Assembly (NCBI GenBank): GCA_905147135.1
Contig: LR990055.1
Span: 4,093,001 to 4,157,000, forward strand
DNA: 64,000 nucleotides
Origin: Blastobasis lacticolella
Taxonomy: Eukaryota > Arthropoda > Insecta > Lepidoptera > Blastobasidae
Reading direction: 5' to 3'
Under the pieces are notes generated by a model, which did not search any database, was not told the DNA's origin, and was given only the letters and a program-made list of their open reading frames with translations. Shown here piece after piece: positions 43,525 through 54,774 of the stretch; within the stretch, counting starts at the first letter, position 1; every line of letters starts with the position of its first letter. A program made the position numbers and the translations under genes.

Positions 43525-43910
43525 ATGAGCGGTGAAGGCAATTAAGAGTATAAACAATTAACTATAAAGAATATAACCCCATATATACATATGAGGATGT
43601 AAATATAGGCAGACTAAATACTAATCAAATACTTAACAATTACTTATATACATAAATATTCATAATATAATAAATAAACCTATATAATATGACAACAGAT
43701 AATATATAAATAAATAAAGCTCATTCATCAAGTTTTAAGAAAACAATTCTTCACATGATTCGTATTTGGATGCGATTTGAAAGCCAGTAAGTAATTGAGA
43801 TGATTCTTAGTTTTGTTTCATTAAAATCGATTTTGTAGTGCCAAACAAAATTAAGTTATCCGTCTTTTTCTGTCGGTTAGGTTAGTGGCTCATTAGTTTA
43901 ACCCTTCATC
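43525..43910. other. unassigned AT-rich DNA
   Basis: Nothing supported. Confidence 0.4.
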
Positions 43911-43916
43911 ATCGTG

Positions 43917-44143
43917 GCACGACCCGAGTGGTTCAGTGGTCAAAATGCCGGTCTGCCACGCAAGAGGTCCTGGGTTCGATTCCCGGCCGGGCAGAAATTG
44001 AAATGATGAATTTTAATTTCTATTACGGGTCTGGGTGTTATATGTATTTAAAAGTATTTAAGTAGTTAATCAGTTATCTAGCACCCATAGCACAAGCTTT
44101 GCTTAGTTTGGGGCTAGATGGCACTGTGTGAATTTGTCCACGA
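43917..44143 (+). repeat. SINE family B, reference copy
   Basis: tRNA-like head (CGACCCGAGTGGTTCAGTGG, A box; GGTTCGATTCC, B box), body with GGCCGGGCAGAAATTG, TTACGGGTCTGGGTGTT and ATCTAGCACCCATAG, end GCTTTGCTTAGTTTGGGGC with TTTGTCCACGAAT. Length is about 227 bp. Other copies: 30239-30480(+), 50209-50435(-), 5038-5094(-, tail). Confidence 0.85.
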
Positions 44144-44156
44144 ATATATTTTTTTT

Positions 44157-44240
44157 GTCCTGTTGGCCGCAGTGGGATTCAAAACTAGTACCTCTCGCTT
44201 ACGAGTCGGATATCTCAACCACTCGTCCACCGACACTTCA
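44157..44240 (-). repeat. SINE family A, isolated tRNA-like head
   Basis: In reverse it shows GGTGGACGAGTGGTTGAG (A box), CCGACTCGTAAGCGAGAGG and GGGATTC-type B box sequence, then GCGGCCAACAGG. The body is missing. On its own it resembles a tRNA gene, but the same head is attached to the SINE copies. Confidence 0.75.
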
Positions 44241-44244
44241 CCAA

Positions 44245-44680
44245 AATAAATAATGCTATTCCAAAAACAAAGTAGGTCTAAGGTCGTTTGCAGCTTGATA
44301 AAGGGTTGACATCTCGTCACGGCTAACGGAATTAGGCAGCCATATTGCTTTTTGTTCCGTGAAAAACGGATCGCGATTCGCAAAGAGCCAGAGACGGATT
44401 AAGTGCGTAATAAGCGTAAGCGAATGGTAAGAAAACGGGGCCGGTTTGGGGCGTGTTGTGGTTACGCAAAAATCTCGTCTAATGAAAGATTATGGATTAG
44501 CTTCCCGTTCAATTTGTGGCCGAGTTCCGGGATAAACATCACCCCATGAACTTACTATTCAGGTCATGGTTTGCGGAACTCCATAGAAATTGCCTCACAT
44601 AATATGTTCCATCATGGCCGCCCTTCAGTCGCTATGGCAATCAATTTTGCAAACACTTGTCTGCGAGCTATGTGGCATGC
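44245..44680. other. unassigned DNA
   Basis: No gene recognised. 44380-44640 is repeat-free and of balanced composition. Confidence 0.35.
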
Positions 44681-44684
44681 CCAA

Positions 44685-44710
44685 TCATTCATTCATTCAT
44701 TCATTCATTC
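44685..44710. repeat. (ATTC)n microsatellite
   Basis: About six and a half units of TCAT/ATTC. Confidence 0.9.
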
Positions 44711-44714
44711 TTCA

Positions 44715-46050
44715 GTTTTGCGACTGTAACCTGTTTGGTGCCTTCAGTAAGTTTGAGAGGAGCAGCATACTATGTATGTATTTGGTATAAATGGCTATTT
44801 CTTTTGATATTTTTAAACCTTATTAGGTATTTAAGTACCCTTTCCTAAGCAAAATAATCATGGTGTCCCACAGACAAAGAGACTGACGGGTGGATATCAA
44901 AGTGATCCTGTAGTTTCTAATTTAGAGATCATATCATTTCGACATTCCGTGTTTCGACGTAGCCTGCATTTGATATAACGTGATTCGCAGTGGTGAATCT
45001 AAGACGTGATTCCATTTAACTAATTCGACTCACGTGTCACAGTTCAGGGTTTCGTCGGCGATTTTAGTGATACTAACCAAATAAACTTCGTTCTAATCTA
45101 ATCTAAGTTGGCTTGATCCGGCACTGCGATTATATATGCCCATTACGTTGTTCTATAGACTGCACAAATGATTTAAATAAACTGAGTGTCTGTGGGTAGT
45201 AGATTAATGAATCATACTGTTTTAGTATCTACTTGGTGACGGAATATGTTATTACGTATTCAAGATTACGTTTGAATGAATTTCACTAGATGTCTCTTTA
45301 TACCGAAGTTTGTCGCATAGTGAAAGTTGTTGAGGATTATGTGATCAGCCTTGTGGTGTCCGGCAGCGTAGTGTTCCGCAAAGTCTGTACCGCGACGCAC
45401 TGGACCTCGGAATCCGCAAATTTACAAACGACTCGATCGAATGGATCGCAGCTCAATCGCAGTTTGACACGTTTTCCTAGACCAATCAAATTCGATTGTT
45501 TTTGATTGGTATTTCTTACAGTCTTAGCTCGATCCGATTGTGTGATAAAACTGTATTCTCCTCTTATTTGACAAGGCATGACATACCTTCATTGCGGACA
45601 ATATAATTTACATAAAATAAAATAAAAATGGAAAATTAAGTAAATTATCCCGTGTAATAAATAGTGCTTTCACGTTCATTTGTTCAGTCTCTGAGAAGGT
45701 AGATTTTAGAAAGCAACACCAAGGAGACCGACGATTGAGAGTCGATTCGATTACAATTCAATTGCGCTTCCCTAAAAATTTGCAGAATATGCAATTTGTC
45801 TTGAGTTGTAACGTACTTGTTTTCGAATTGGAATTGAATTATGAGATAACTAAAATAGCGGACTAGAGGCCCAGAAGTATCATAGCCATTAGTTGTTCCG
45901 GCAAATATGTTGTTTGAGCGATACCCAACCGGCCGAATACCTAATATTATTAAATTATTTTACATATATACATGCAACGCCTTTTTTCCATAGGGGTGGC
46001 AGAAACCACATCATTCGACTAATTATTTTTTGATAAACTACTAGGCAAGC
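44715..46050. other. unassigned DNA
   Basis: No gene. The only hint is GTGGTGTCCGGCAG at 45355-45368, a possible 14-base trace of repeat C. Confidence 0.35.
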
Positions 46051-46054
46051 ATAC

Positions 46055-46130
46055 TACATCTTCGACCTCATCGTCGCTTTCCATCAGGTGAGTGGAGATC
46101 AAATGCAAGTCTATTGATAATAAAAAAAAA
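46055..46130 (+). repeat. LINE 3' tail fragment
   Basis: TCTTCGACCTCATCGTCGCTTTCCATCAGGTGAG, GAGATCAAATGCAAG and TAATAAAAAAAAAA; like 26815-26905. Confidence 0.6.
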
Positions 46131-46134
46131 ACGC

Positions 46135-46695
46135 AAACGCTTTTCGTCTTTAAATCCAACCTTCACAAAGAAACTTACCTATCATACCTATACCCGAAAG
46201 CTAAAAATTGCGACACAGCCGCCACGGATGGAACTTTCTAACTCATATCAGACAACTAACTCACTAACTCATATCAGATTCCTCAAGTACACTCTCCAGT
46301 ACGCGTTTCAATATACTGAACGGACTGCGCTGTGCATTCTTAGAGTGTTCAAAGTAAAAGCAAGCCGGACGGCAAGCTTCCTTAGTTACGTTTACTCCAA
46401 ATTACAAAAGCACCAGTTTTATTCTTGTTCCGGGAGCAAGTATACTCGAGTCTTGTTTCTTCGTCGCTGTTTTATTATTCACATGTAAATGAGCGTTACT
46501 AGCACTTGGCTCTAGAGCGGTTGGCGCCAAACTGGCACTAACACTAATGAGGGATCTTCCTCATACAGATAAGCTGGTATCTGAGGTTTGCATAAACTTG
46601 GTACCTACACGTTTCGTAAGCTGTTCATTCCGATTTTGGGGGATTTAAAGATGTATTTATTGTAATTTGTTGTCTACTATAAGTAATATAGTTAC
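46135..46695. other. unassigned DNA with one longer open frame
   Basis: A 124-codon plus-strand frame (46114-46488) begins in the A-run of the LINE tail and reads MIIKKKRKRFSS at its start. The protein is basic, with no recognisable domain or signal, and its start lies in repeat sequence. I regard it as chance. CTAACTCATATCAGA occurs twice at 46240-46280. Confidence 0.4.
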
Positions 46696-46701
46696 AGTAA
46701 G

Positions 46702-46960
46702 ACCGTGTGGTGTCCGGCAGTGTAGAATAGCACCAACCCCTTACAGTCGTGGGTGTCGTACAAGGCGACTAATGTTTTCGAGGCAAAAGATCTAAGCGCC
46801 TCCGTAGACTGGAAAATGGACAGCAGCATTTTCCATTGTTATATTATAACACTGCGATCTCCAACCCGACTGCCAAGCGTGGAGATTATGGCAATAACCT
46901 CCCTTTTTGTGGGAGAGGCCCTAAGTCCTGCAGTGGACTGTTATGGGCTGTGATGATGAA
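46702..46960 (+). repeat. LINE-tail repeat C, full copy
   Basis: GACCGTGTGGTGTCCGGCAG through CAAGGCGACTAATG, GCAGCATTTTCCATTG and CAGTGGACTGTTATGGGCTG, ending TGATGATGAA. Confidence 0.8.
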
Positions 46961-46964
46961 GGTT

Positions 46965-48045
46965 CTTTTTTGAGTACCTATTTTAATGTTGTGAGAAAAA
47001 TGACTTCCACGGGAGAGTAACTCGTAAGAGACGTCCACACGATGCTAATTGCTGCGCTGCGGGTACGTGGCAGATTTACTCAAATGCTAGCTCACAACAT
47101 GTAAAGAATGGGATCATACTGTCTGCGTCCGTAGGCGAAGCCCACTTTGGGCTTCAAACCTCTAGATATTTTTTTTATATTATTCTTATTAAATCTTGTA
47201 GAATACATTTCAATGTAACATCTAAAACAAGTAAAAGGTAAATAATAATAAATAATTTCCCTGAACTAGGATGCCCTGTGTTTCAGTGAGAAATGAAACT
47301 TAATTTAACAATACGTAGAACAATTTTGTATACATCTGAAAATAATCACAAACCAAGTAGTAAATTATCGTAGAAACAATCAATGTTATTATCAGGTAAG
47401 AATACTACCTACACATATAAATATCCTACACATGATCCCCGGGTAGTGCCAAATGGACAGCACTCTCTGCGGTGGTAGGATCCGGCCGTGGCTGGTCACC
47501 ACTCTCCATGCTAGCGCGCTGCTAAGCGGCCCAGCCGTGTTTCGGTGCGATGCCTGGACTAGATATTTAGGAAGATGGGTCTTGACAATTGTGGTCGCTC
47601 TGCGTAACCGTTTTTCTACTGCTCACCACTCCCGTACCGTACTGACCGTAGATATTCAGGGGCCCAAATGACTGGATAGACACCAGTGAATGGCTGCCTC
47701 GCTACTACACAAAAAGTCCCAGATTGCTCTACCTTGCCGTTTGGGAGGGCCATAAAGATCAAATACCTAGTAAAATAATTCAGTCATCATACACATTTCA
47801 TACTATAACAGTCGTCAGTATCCGTATCGTAACAGGCACAAATCGTCGAGATTCTAGATGGGTGAGATATCTACCCACATAAACGTAATTCAGTTTGTAC
47901 GACACCCTTAGGGTTCGAGCCCTATTAACATCTCCTCGCCCCTATTTTGATCTATCAAATTATCTAGCATGAACGTAAGATATAAACGTTTAAAGTTTCA
48001 CACCTATAGTGATACGAATCTGTATAATAAGTAATACTATGTACG
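46965..48045. other. unassigned DNA
   Basis: No gene. 47430-47750 is clearly GC-richer than its surroundings and may be decayed transposon coding sequence, but no motif was recognised in either strand. Confidence 0.35.
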
Positions 48046-48049
48046 TAAA

Positions 48050-48074
48050 ATCGTTTTTACGACGTAAAAACGAT
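48050..48074. repeat. 25-bp near-perfect palindrome
   Basis: ATCGTTTTTAC and GTAAAAACGAT flank a 3-base centre. Confidence 0.8.
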
Positions 48075-48099
48075 GACAACCACGATGTCTTCGCAAAAA

Positions 48100-48615
48100 C
48101 AATAATTATTTATTTATTTAACAGTTTATTGCACACAGTAATCAAAGTTAGGGACCTATATCGTACCTAGTAATAAACCTAGTTACCTACTTGCCTGATT
48201 CTCGTAGAGAAATGAAAAATTTAGAATCAGTAAATGCCAAAGAAGGTAAAATTAAACTGAATTTTTTAGTTTCAAATCCCAATGCAATACTTAGTCAGCG
48301 ACACGCAAATACCACAATATACTTACAATGTTGCTATTACAGAATTGCCTCCTTATTGCTCTACAAATGAAATGACTTATAGCCATTTCCCAGCCTGGCC
48401 AATAAAAATGAAGCAAAACGTTTGCAGTAATATACCGAATCGTAAACATGGTCTACAGCCCCCCTGTGTTAAGGTACTGTGAGCTTAGCTTTAACAATGT
48501 TTTAACATAACAGTGTCATGTTAGTGCCAAAGTACATGTCAATAGCGTGCCACTGATAACCAGCGCGTCGTCGCAGACGTAAAAAAAGTAACCTATCAAA
48601 CCCATCATAATCACA
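48100..48615. other. unassigned DNA
   Basis: A TTATTTATTTATTTAA run with TTTATTGCACACAG near 48112-48140 may be a retroelement tail on the minus strand. Otherwise nothing. Confidence 0.35.
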
Positions 48616-48618
48616 AAA

Positions 48619-48878
48619 GTTGGCCGTGTGGTGTCCGGCAGAGTAGAACAGCGCCAACCCCTTACACTCATGGGTGTCGTACAAGGCAACTAATATTTTC
48701 GAGGCAAAAAATCAAGAGTCTCCGTAGACTGGAAAATGGGCAGCAGCATTTTCCATTGTTATATTTAAAAACCGCGATCTCCAACCCGCCTGCCAAGCAT
48801 GGAGATTATGGCAATAACATCCCCTTTCGTGGGAGAGTCTCTAAGTCCAGCAGTGGACTGTTACGGGTTGTGATGATG
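48619..48878 (+). repeat. LINE-tail repeat C, copy with target duplication
   Basis: Starts TTGGCCGTGTGGTGTCCGGC and ends CAGTGGACTGTTACGGGTTG plus TGATGATG. It is flanked by the direct repeat AATCACAAAA at 48609-48618 and 48879-48888, a likely target-site duplication. This shows that repeat C is a mobile unit of about 260 bp or a 5'-truncated LINE. Confidence 0.85.
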
Positions 48879-48939
48879 AATCACAAAAATATTTTTTCCT
48901 AAAACAAAATAAGGCAAGTAAGTACCTACTCTGTGATCA

Positions 48940-49072
48940 TTATAATCTGGACGCCTTCAAGGCTAGAGTGAAAAGACTGCTCCTAGACAGGCATATTCCA
49001 TCTTCGGCCAGATCGTCCCTCAGGTAAGATGGATGGTGGTCAAATGCCTTGCTAGTCTAATTAAAAAAAACA
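48940..49072 (+). pseudogene. LINE ORF2 C-terminal end and tail
   Basis: Plus strand encodes NLDAFKARVKRLLLDRHIPS followed by SARSSLR and a stop, then a tail ending in an A-run at 49060-49070. The F-x-RV-R-LL end is typical of CR1/jockey-like ORF2 proteins. Confidence 0.6.
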
Positions 49073-49211
49073 TCTATGTTTATTTATTTATTTGTAGGTG
49101 TACCAACATATTATAAAACAAATTAAATACTAAGAGTAGACACAGTCAAGCCCGCTAGTCAAGCAGTCAAGTCGTTACTACCCGGTACTAATTAGTAGGT
49201 CCTTACTGATA

Positions 49212-49546
49212 TCATCTTGGCGTTAATGTCCCGGTTGTGCTCTCGAGGGCCCGGGGTCCGCCTTGACCATGATCCAGGATTTGGCGATCAGGAAATTACA
49301 GTGGAGCAACTACCATCTGACCTCAGTGACTCTGCTACCAGAGGAACCTGACCAGATTGGATCGTGGTTACAAATTCAGTTCAGATTTCATCACGATGTT
49401 TTCCCTAACCGTAAGAGCATCGGTAAGAATTCAACTAATGTACATAACTTACAAAAGAGTCATTGGTACATGGCCGCAGCGGGATTCGAACCCGGTACCT
49501 TACGAGTTGTATACTCAACCGCCCGGCTACCGACGCTCTTCGGTAA
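49212..49546 (-). repeat. SINE family A, full-length copy with target duplication
   Basis: Minus orientation: TCATCTTGGCGTTAATGTCCCGG at the left (tail) and the tRNA-like head at the right (GGGATTCGAACCCGGTACC, B box; CGGTAGCCGGGCGG-type A box). The 9-bp direct repeat TTACTGATA flanks it at 49203-49211 and 49547-49555. The head has a short deletion around the anticodon arm. Confidence 0.9.
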
Positions 49547-49559
49547 TTACTGATAACCA

Positions 49560-50200
49560 CAGACTAAAAATATAGTCAAAACACATATCGCAGAAAAATA
49601 AAATACACAATGCGCTACCAATGTAAGTATCTTACTATCTAGCTAGATTAGAGTAACGTTAGACATACATATTGTCAATACATAATTGGACACCTATCAT
49701 CATACCTATATCGACAAACGCCATGCATCATACAAAATTCAGTGTGAACCGCCGATTATGTTGCGAATCCTGAAATAAGGCCCTAACAATTCATCGAAAC
49801 ACCTAGTTCGTCTCGTAATTTCAACGCTCTGCTATTTCGATCGAAAACCAGCCATATTCTGCTAGTGTCACGGTGAATTTTCTCCTCTACTGCGTAGTTG
49901 GAAATATTGAAGGCGTAATTCTCTGACGGCCCCATGTTCCCGTCGCTACTGCAGGCCGTTAATAGACAAATTAACGAGAACGTATGCGGTCAAATTAACG
50001 GCTACCCAACCCACCTACATACAACTCGGTCCCAGTGGTAATTTGATAGCGTTGCTGGAAATTTTACTAGGGAGAGCTTCCGCTCACGCAGGAAACGCAG
50101 CAAATTTGCTTAAAGATGTTCGTAGCAACCAAGTAGGATCAAAATACTTGGATAATACCATTATAGGGAAAATGATAGTTGAGAGTTAATAACAGTAAAT
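49560..50200. other. unassigned DNA, possible conserved non-coding
   Basis: No repeat found in 49780-50110. It contains repeated TTAACG/CGTTAA words (49968-50002). A regulatory role is speculation. Confidence 0.3.
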
Positions 50201-50208
50201 AAATAAAC

Positions 50209-50435
50209 ACACACAGCTCCATCTAGCCCCAAAGTAAGCAAAGATTGTGTTATGAGTGTTAGATAGCTGATAAACTACTTACATACTTTGAAATACATAC
50301 TTATTTTATATGACACCCGGACCCGTAACGGAAATTAAAATAATTCATTTCAATTTCTGCTTGGCCGAGAATTGAACCCGGGACCTTTGCGTGACAGACA
50401 GGCATGTTAACCAAATGAACCACTCAGTATGTTAA
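50209..50435 (-). repeat. SINE family B, full-length copy
   Basis: In reverse: CACTGAGTGG-TTCATTTGG (A box region), GGTTCAATTC (B box), TTACGGGTCCGGGTGTC, end TTTGGGGCTAGATGGAGCTG. It is preceded at 50196-50206 by AATAAATAAAC on the plus strand. Confidence 0.8.
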
Positions 50436-50519
50436 GTGTTCTGTGGTTAGGATCTCTGAAACTATGCTTTGTCTAATATATGATGATAATTTACCGCCAA
50501 TGTACTGTTTGTTCATGAA

Positions 50520-50645
50520 GTATAAATAAATAAATAATTTTGACAACTAATGTATATATATGCGCATGTATATTATGCTGATTTTTGTATATTGTCTTAT
50601 AATATGTGTGCAATAAAGAGTTTTTACATACTTACTTACTAATTA
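50520..50645 (+). repeat. LINE 3' UTR with (TTAC)n tail
   Basis: TATGCGCATGTATATTATGCTG, TTGTCTTATAATATGTGTGC, AATAAAGAGTTTTTACATAC and (TTAC)n; same family as 21813-22095, opposite strand. Confidence 0.7.
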
Positions 50646-50649
50646 TTCT

Positions 50650-52000
50650 TGGTCCTTGGCGCACGCCTATAAAGCTCCGTGATTTTTTTTCGGTACAATG
50701 TACTACGGATAATATCGTACTTCATGGACAGGTACCGCCCCTTTAGTGAAGTGCCACGAATAACGAATAACAAAAGACAATCGAAAATCGGTATTCAAAG
50801 AAAATAATCGAACATTTAAAATTAACATTTAGATAATTATATAATTTTTAGTAACCAAACTCTCATTCCTTATGACTCGACATCGACTCGCGCGTATTGT
50901 ACGAAATAGGCTGCCTGAGCGAATAAAAATACGCACGTGTCGAAATCGTCGTTGTGGGGGGGTTTGTAATGTCGTATTAATAAATTATTAATTCGAAAGA
51001 AAATAGACAGTTTATTTTGAAAATACATACAGCATAACCATGCAACTATCGATTTCAACTTCCATGAGAATAATAATAGATAATCGAATAGATTCAATCA
51101 CGATTTTACACCACCCCATCCCTACTGTGAACTGTCAAAATTATCATCCTATATTTGACAAAGTATAGTGAACCGAACTTCAGCAAACTGCATAATAGCA
51201 AACACAGAAGCGTCACATGCCGGAAACATAGTCTAATATTATCACTTACAAAACTAGAAAACTTGTGGACCATACTAACCTTGTGGAACTCCGCTAGGGT
51301 CATAAATACACCCTAACGTGTAGTTAACGGCACCGACCCGCGAACGATAAACATTGTAATAGGAAAACTACCTGAGAAGATTCTCTCACACCGACCTTCT
51401 TCAATTTGATTAATAGAGTGTCGTGAGAATTTATATTGAACCTTCCAACAACCTTGTGCACTAACATCTCTTTAAGTCCATCCATGACGTCGCGCTCTCA
51501 GGGTGTGCAAATCAAGTTTTGGTCAGAAATAAATACGTAACTTACTGACTTTTTTATTTCTGACGGATTTGATAAGATAACATACGTATTAGCTAATTTT
51601 TTACCGTACATTCATACATACACAATCACGCCCGCATTCTATAGGGCAGGGGGGCCAAACTTTTGACCAGTGAGGTCTACTAGTGTTAATAAATATTTCT
51701 TGCGGTCAATTGCAGTTTACAATAGAGTTTGGAAGTATTTTACTCGTAAATACATATAAATGACACACAAAAGTCGCTTTTTTTTATTTCGCTTATATTT
51801 TTTTCCGACTTTTTTACTACATTGCATAGTCCTCATAAATTTAAAGTAACTGCAATACGTAAACAGGACGTTAAGTGGGTCCACTTGACCGTCTCCTGAC
51901 TTGTTGCGTATGCCCTAGGGAAACAAGAGAAATATTTACCTAAACCTGCCGGTATCAGGAAATAGTTCCCACGGGAGGCTTAAGAACCGACGGATTGATA
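50650..52000. other. unassigned DNA
   Basis: No gene. 51780-51810 is T-rich. Open frames at 50870-51303 (minus) have no motif. Confidence 0.35.
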
Positions 52001-52004
52001 GCGC

Positions 52005-52110
52005 CGAGATGGATGCGAGAGCCAACGGCTTACGATGCGAGTATGCCCAAGACTGGGTGAAGTGGGCAAGAAAGACCAGGAAAGTGGACCCTGGCAGAAG
52101 CCGGGATTGG
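52005..52110 (+). pseudogene. RTE-like LINE coding fragment (family of 15301-15650)
   Basis: GCCAACGGCTTACGATGCGAG, GAAGTGGGCAAGAAAGACC and GTGGACCCTGGCAGAAGCCGG align with 15420-15505. It has neither tail nor RT core. Confidence 0.7.
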
Positions 52111-52114
52111 AAAC

Positions 52115-53390
52115 TCAGCCAGATGTACCTACAGTAGCGGACTTTATTTAAACAATAATAAACTTTTAAGCCTTGTCCTGTCCAGCACTATTATAAAAAT
52201 AATGTGTTTTTTCATAGTTGTCTGTTTATTTTAATTAACTCTTGCGTTCGATCGGTAGACTGCGATCAAGCTCTTGGCCATCCCTGATTCCTGCTGCAGA
52301 GACTATCGAGTCCCACAAGCTACGATTCTAACACCTCTTTCGCCTCTTCCATTTTCATTCATCTAAGACCCTATAAATCGATAGAGACGTCATTAGGTAA
52401 TTTTGTGTTTAAGGTCAATATCACAGATATTTTAAATATTACTGTCTAAGAGCTCAGAGAATAGAGCTTCAAAATCGTAAATTGAGATTTCTACTGAAAG
52501 ACCTACCTATAAGTAGGTATGCATTCCGCAGATAACCATCGCAGGTTAGAGATATTTTAACTCTTCTGCGACACAAGTTGATCTTAGTGCAGAGCCCACA
52601 GTAACCCAGTTTCACAATTTTTATGGAAATAAATTTTACTTTACTTTAGGTACTTCTTGTTACCACATTTTGTCATAATGCTATTTCTATGAGTACCTAT
52701 CCTAAAAATACCTTTAAAGAAATGGGAAAAGGGTAATTCAAATAAAACTCAGATTGCGAATAGGTTTATTTTCGTGTGCCGATCTGCCTGATTAAATGAG
52801 GTTATTGTTGTATCCTTATAGAGGCAGTCTAGTGTTGTGTCAAAGCGCAAAGGAGAAAGACCTCCATAGACTCAGGACAGTGACGACGTGTTGTGTCAGG
52901 TTAATAAGTGGCAATGAATACGCGCTTAAAGAGTTGCTCCTCAGATTATAATAAAATGCAGTAATTAAACCAGTTGAGAAAGGTACAAGAGCGCATTTAC
53001 TGAACATAATATGCTATCTATCAATATTTATCTATGTACACTACATTGATGGGATAAAAAATCTACCATAGGTTTGTTGCCCTTGCCGTTGTTGAAAAAT
53101 AACTCAATCTTTAAATAGTAATAATTATACAGTTCTTGAGGGTAAGTCGATTAAGTAAGTCACACCTTTTGTGTAAGTTGTATGAAACATAGAATAAGCA
53201 GCTGTGACATAAATGATGACTGATTTACGAACAAAATATAAAAAAAGCAAACAATACAAAAACATAACATAAACATTGAATGCCTTTATTTTATATTGTA
53301 TTAGTTTATTATGGTATATGTTTATTTTATTATAGTAAGTATAGAATTTTATGTATGTATCATTATGCACGTCTTATCTGCGTTTAATTA
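52115..53390. other. unassigned DNA
   Basis: Nothing supported; one (ACTTT)3-like run lies at 52637-52648. Confidence 0.35.
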
Positions 53391-53394
53391 TCAC

Positions 53395-53525
53395 ATATCT
53401 CTTTTTGTAGGCCTACTTGAAGACATTTCTTTTAGAGATAAGTAGTGCCTGTTGAGTCGTAACTAATCTGTACTTTCTGCATTTGTTCTCTTGTGTACAA
53501 TAATCTGTTAAATAAATAAATAAAT
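53395..53525 (+). repeat. LINE 3' UTR (family of 34228-34912)
   Basis: TATCTCTTTTTGTAGGCCTAC, TTAGAGATAAGTAGTGCCTG, TGTGTACAATAATCTGTTA and (AAAT)n end. Confidence 0.7.
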
Positions 53526-53529
53526 TGAA

Positions 53530-53845
53530 AAGAAATTTGAATTCGGTAGCAAAACATAGGACTTATAAGATCTTACAGATCTCTCCTTTTCACAATACGG
53601 AAATTACGTGTATTGTAATGCCGCTCAGTCACTTATTTTCGAAGACATTCAAAAACTAATTTTACCGTTCTATTTGATAAGTAAAACGCTATCAAGTCAA
53701 ATAAAATACAAAATCCATCCATGGCGGTGGCATGTGGCGGTGCCATTGGCGTCAAGTGTAAAGAACAAAAACGTGCTGACTCGCGCTGCACTGGATCAAT
53801 AAATTCAATCATAATAATTACGTTTATTCTGGTTTGGTTTTCACA
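53530..53845. other. unassigned DNA
   Basis: Nothing supported. Confidence 0.35.
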
Positions 53846-53849
53846 AACA

Positions 53850-54418
53850 CTTATGAACATCACATCATCATCACATCAGCCAAAAGACGCCCACTGCTGG
53901 GCATAGGCCTCCCCCAGAGATCTCCACAAAGGCCGGTCCTGTGCTTGCCGCATCCAGCTGGTACCTGCGACCCTTACCAGGTCATCGGTTCACCTTGTAG
54001 GAGGCCTACCCACGCTACGTCTACCGGTACGTGGTCGCCACTCGAGAACTTTACTGCCCCATCGGCCATCTGTTCTTCGAGCTTTGTGCCCTACCCACTG
54101 CCACTTCAGTCTGGCAATCCTTAGCTATGTCGGTGACCTTGGTTCGCTTGCGGATATCCTCATTTCTGATTCGATCGCGCAAAGAAACTTCGAGCATAGC
54201 TCTTTCCATTGCCTTTTGGGTAACAGTAAGCTTTCTTATAAGGCCCATAGTGAGTGGCCACGTTTCAGATCCGTAAGTCATCACTGGCAACACACATTGG
54301 TCAAAGACCTTCGTCTTGAGACACTGCGGTAATTGGGACGATAATATGTGGCGTAGCTTCCCGAACGCTGCCCAACCAAGTTGGATTCGTCGACGACTTA
54401 TGAACGTCATACATAAAT
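53850..54418 (-). pseudogene. RTE-like LINE, ORF2 C-terminal end and tail
   Basis: Minus strand: a 119-codon frame (54410-54051) contains QCVLPVMTYGSETWPLTMGL and RDRIRNEDIR. The LPVMTYGSETW segment is a hallmark of the post-RT region of RTE-type LINE proteins. After a frameshift near 54060 another frame gives VLEWRPRTGRRSVGRPPTR, one in-frame stop (near 53992), then a segment with WMRQAQDRPLWRSLGEAY and a stop near 53883. The tail is GATGTGATGATGATGTGATG. The element is 5'-truncated, with one frameshift and one stop, so it is young relative to the other fragments but dead. Confidence 0.85.
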
Positions 54419-54419
54419 C

Positions 54420-54770
54420 ATAATCCTTCCTTGGCAGTCGGGTATTAATAATTTTAAAATGCTAGGCGCGGCGACACAGTTTATTTGGCTGTGCTGAGAT
54501 TGGCCAGTCAAAACAACAAGTATATTATAATGTCGTATTTAAACTATCGCGGTTATTCATTACACATTTTAAGGGTATGATGCAGTCGTCCCGTGACCAT
54601 GATGCATGCAACTGTGTCTAATAATCGGGCTACTCGTCAACAAAAGTACGCGGTAGGAAACCCGGAAGCTATAGGCTTCACTACATTCATTCCTTAAGTA
54701 ATTTAAGCATTTCTAGCGCGGGCTCTAAACGGGTATAAACGACTCCTCCGCCCACCACATAAGCATCATT
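54420..54770. other. unassigned DNA
   Basis: No gene between the two LINEs. Confidence 0.35.
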
Positions 54771-54774
54771 AGCT

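Noticed and set aside
44157..44240. Possible tRNA gene on the minus strand
   Set aside because: The same head is attached to SINE A bodies at six or more places, and the anticodon arm and acceptor stem are not convincingly paired.
46114..46488. 124-codon basic open frame
   Set aside because: It starts in the A-run of a LINE tail, has no recognisable domain, and its composition is as expected by chance.
53850..54418. Host gene for a conserved protein on the minus strand
   Set aside because: The conserved LPVMTYGSETW and RPRTGRRSVGRPPTR segments are LINE ORF2 features, and frameshift plus stop mark a pseudogene.
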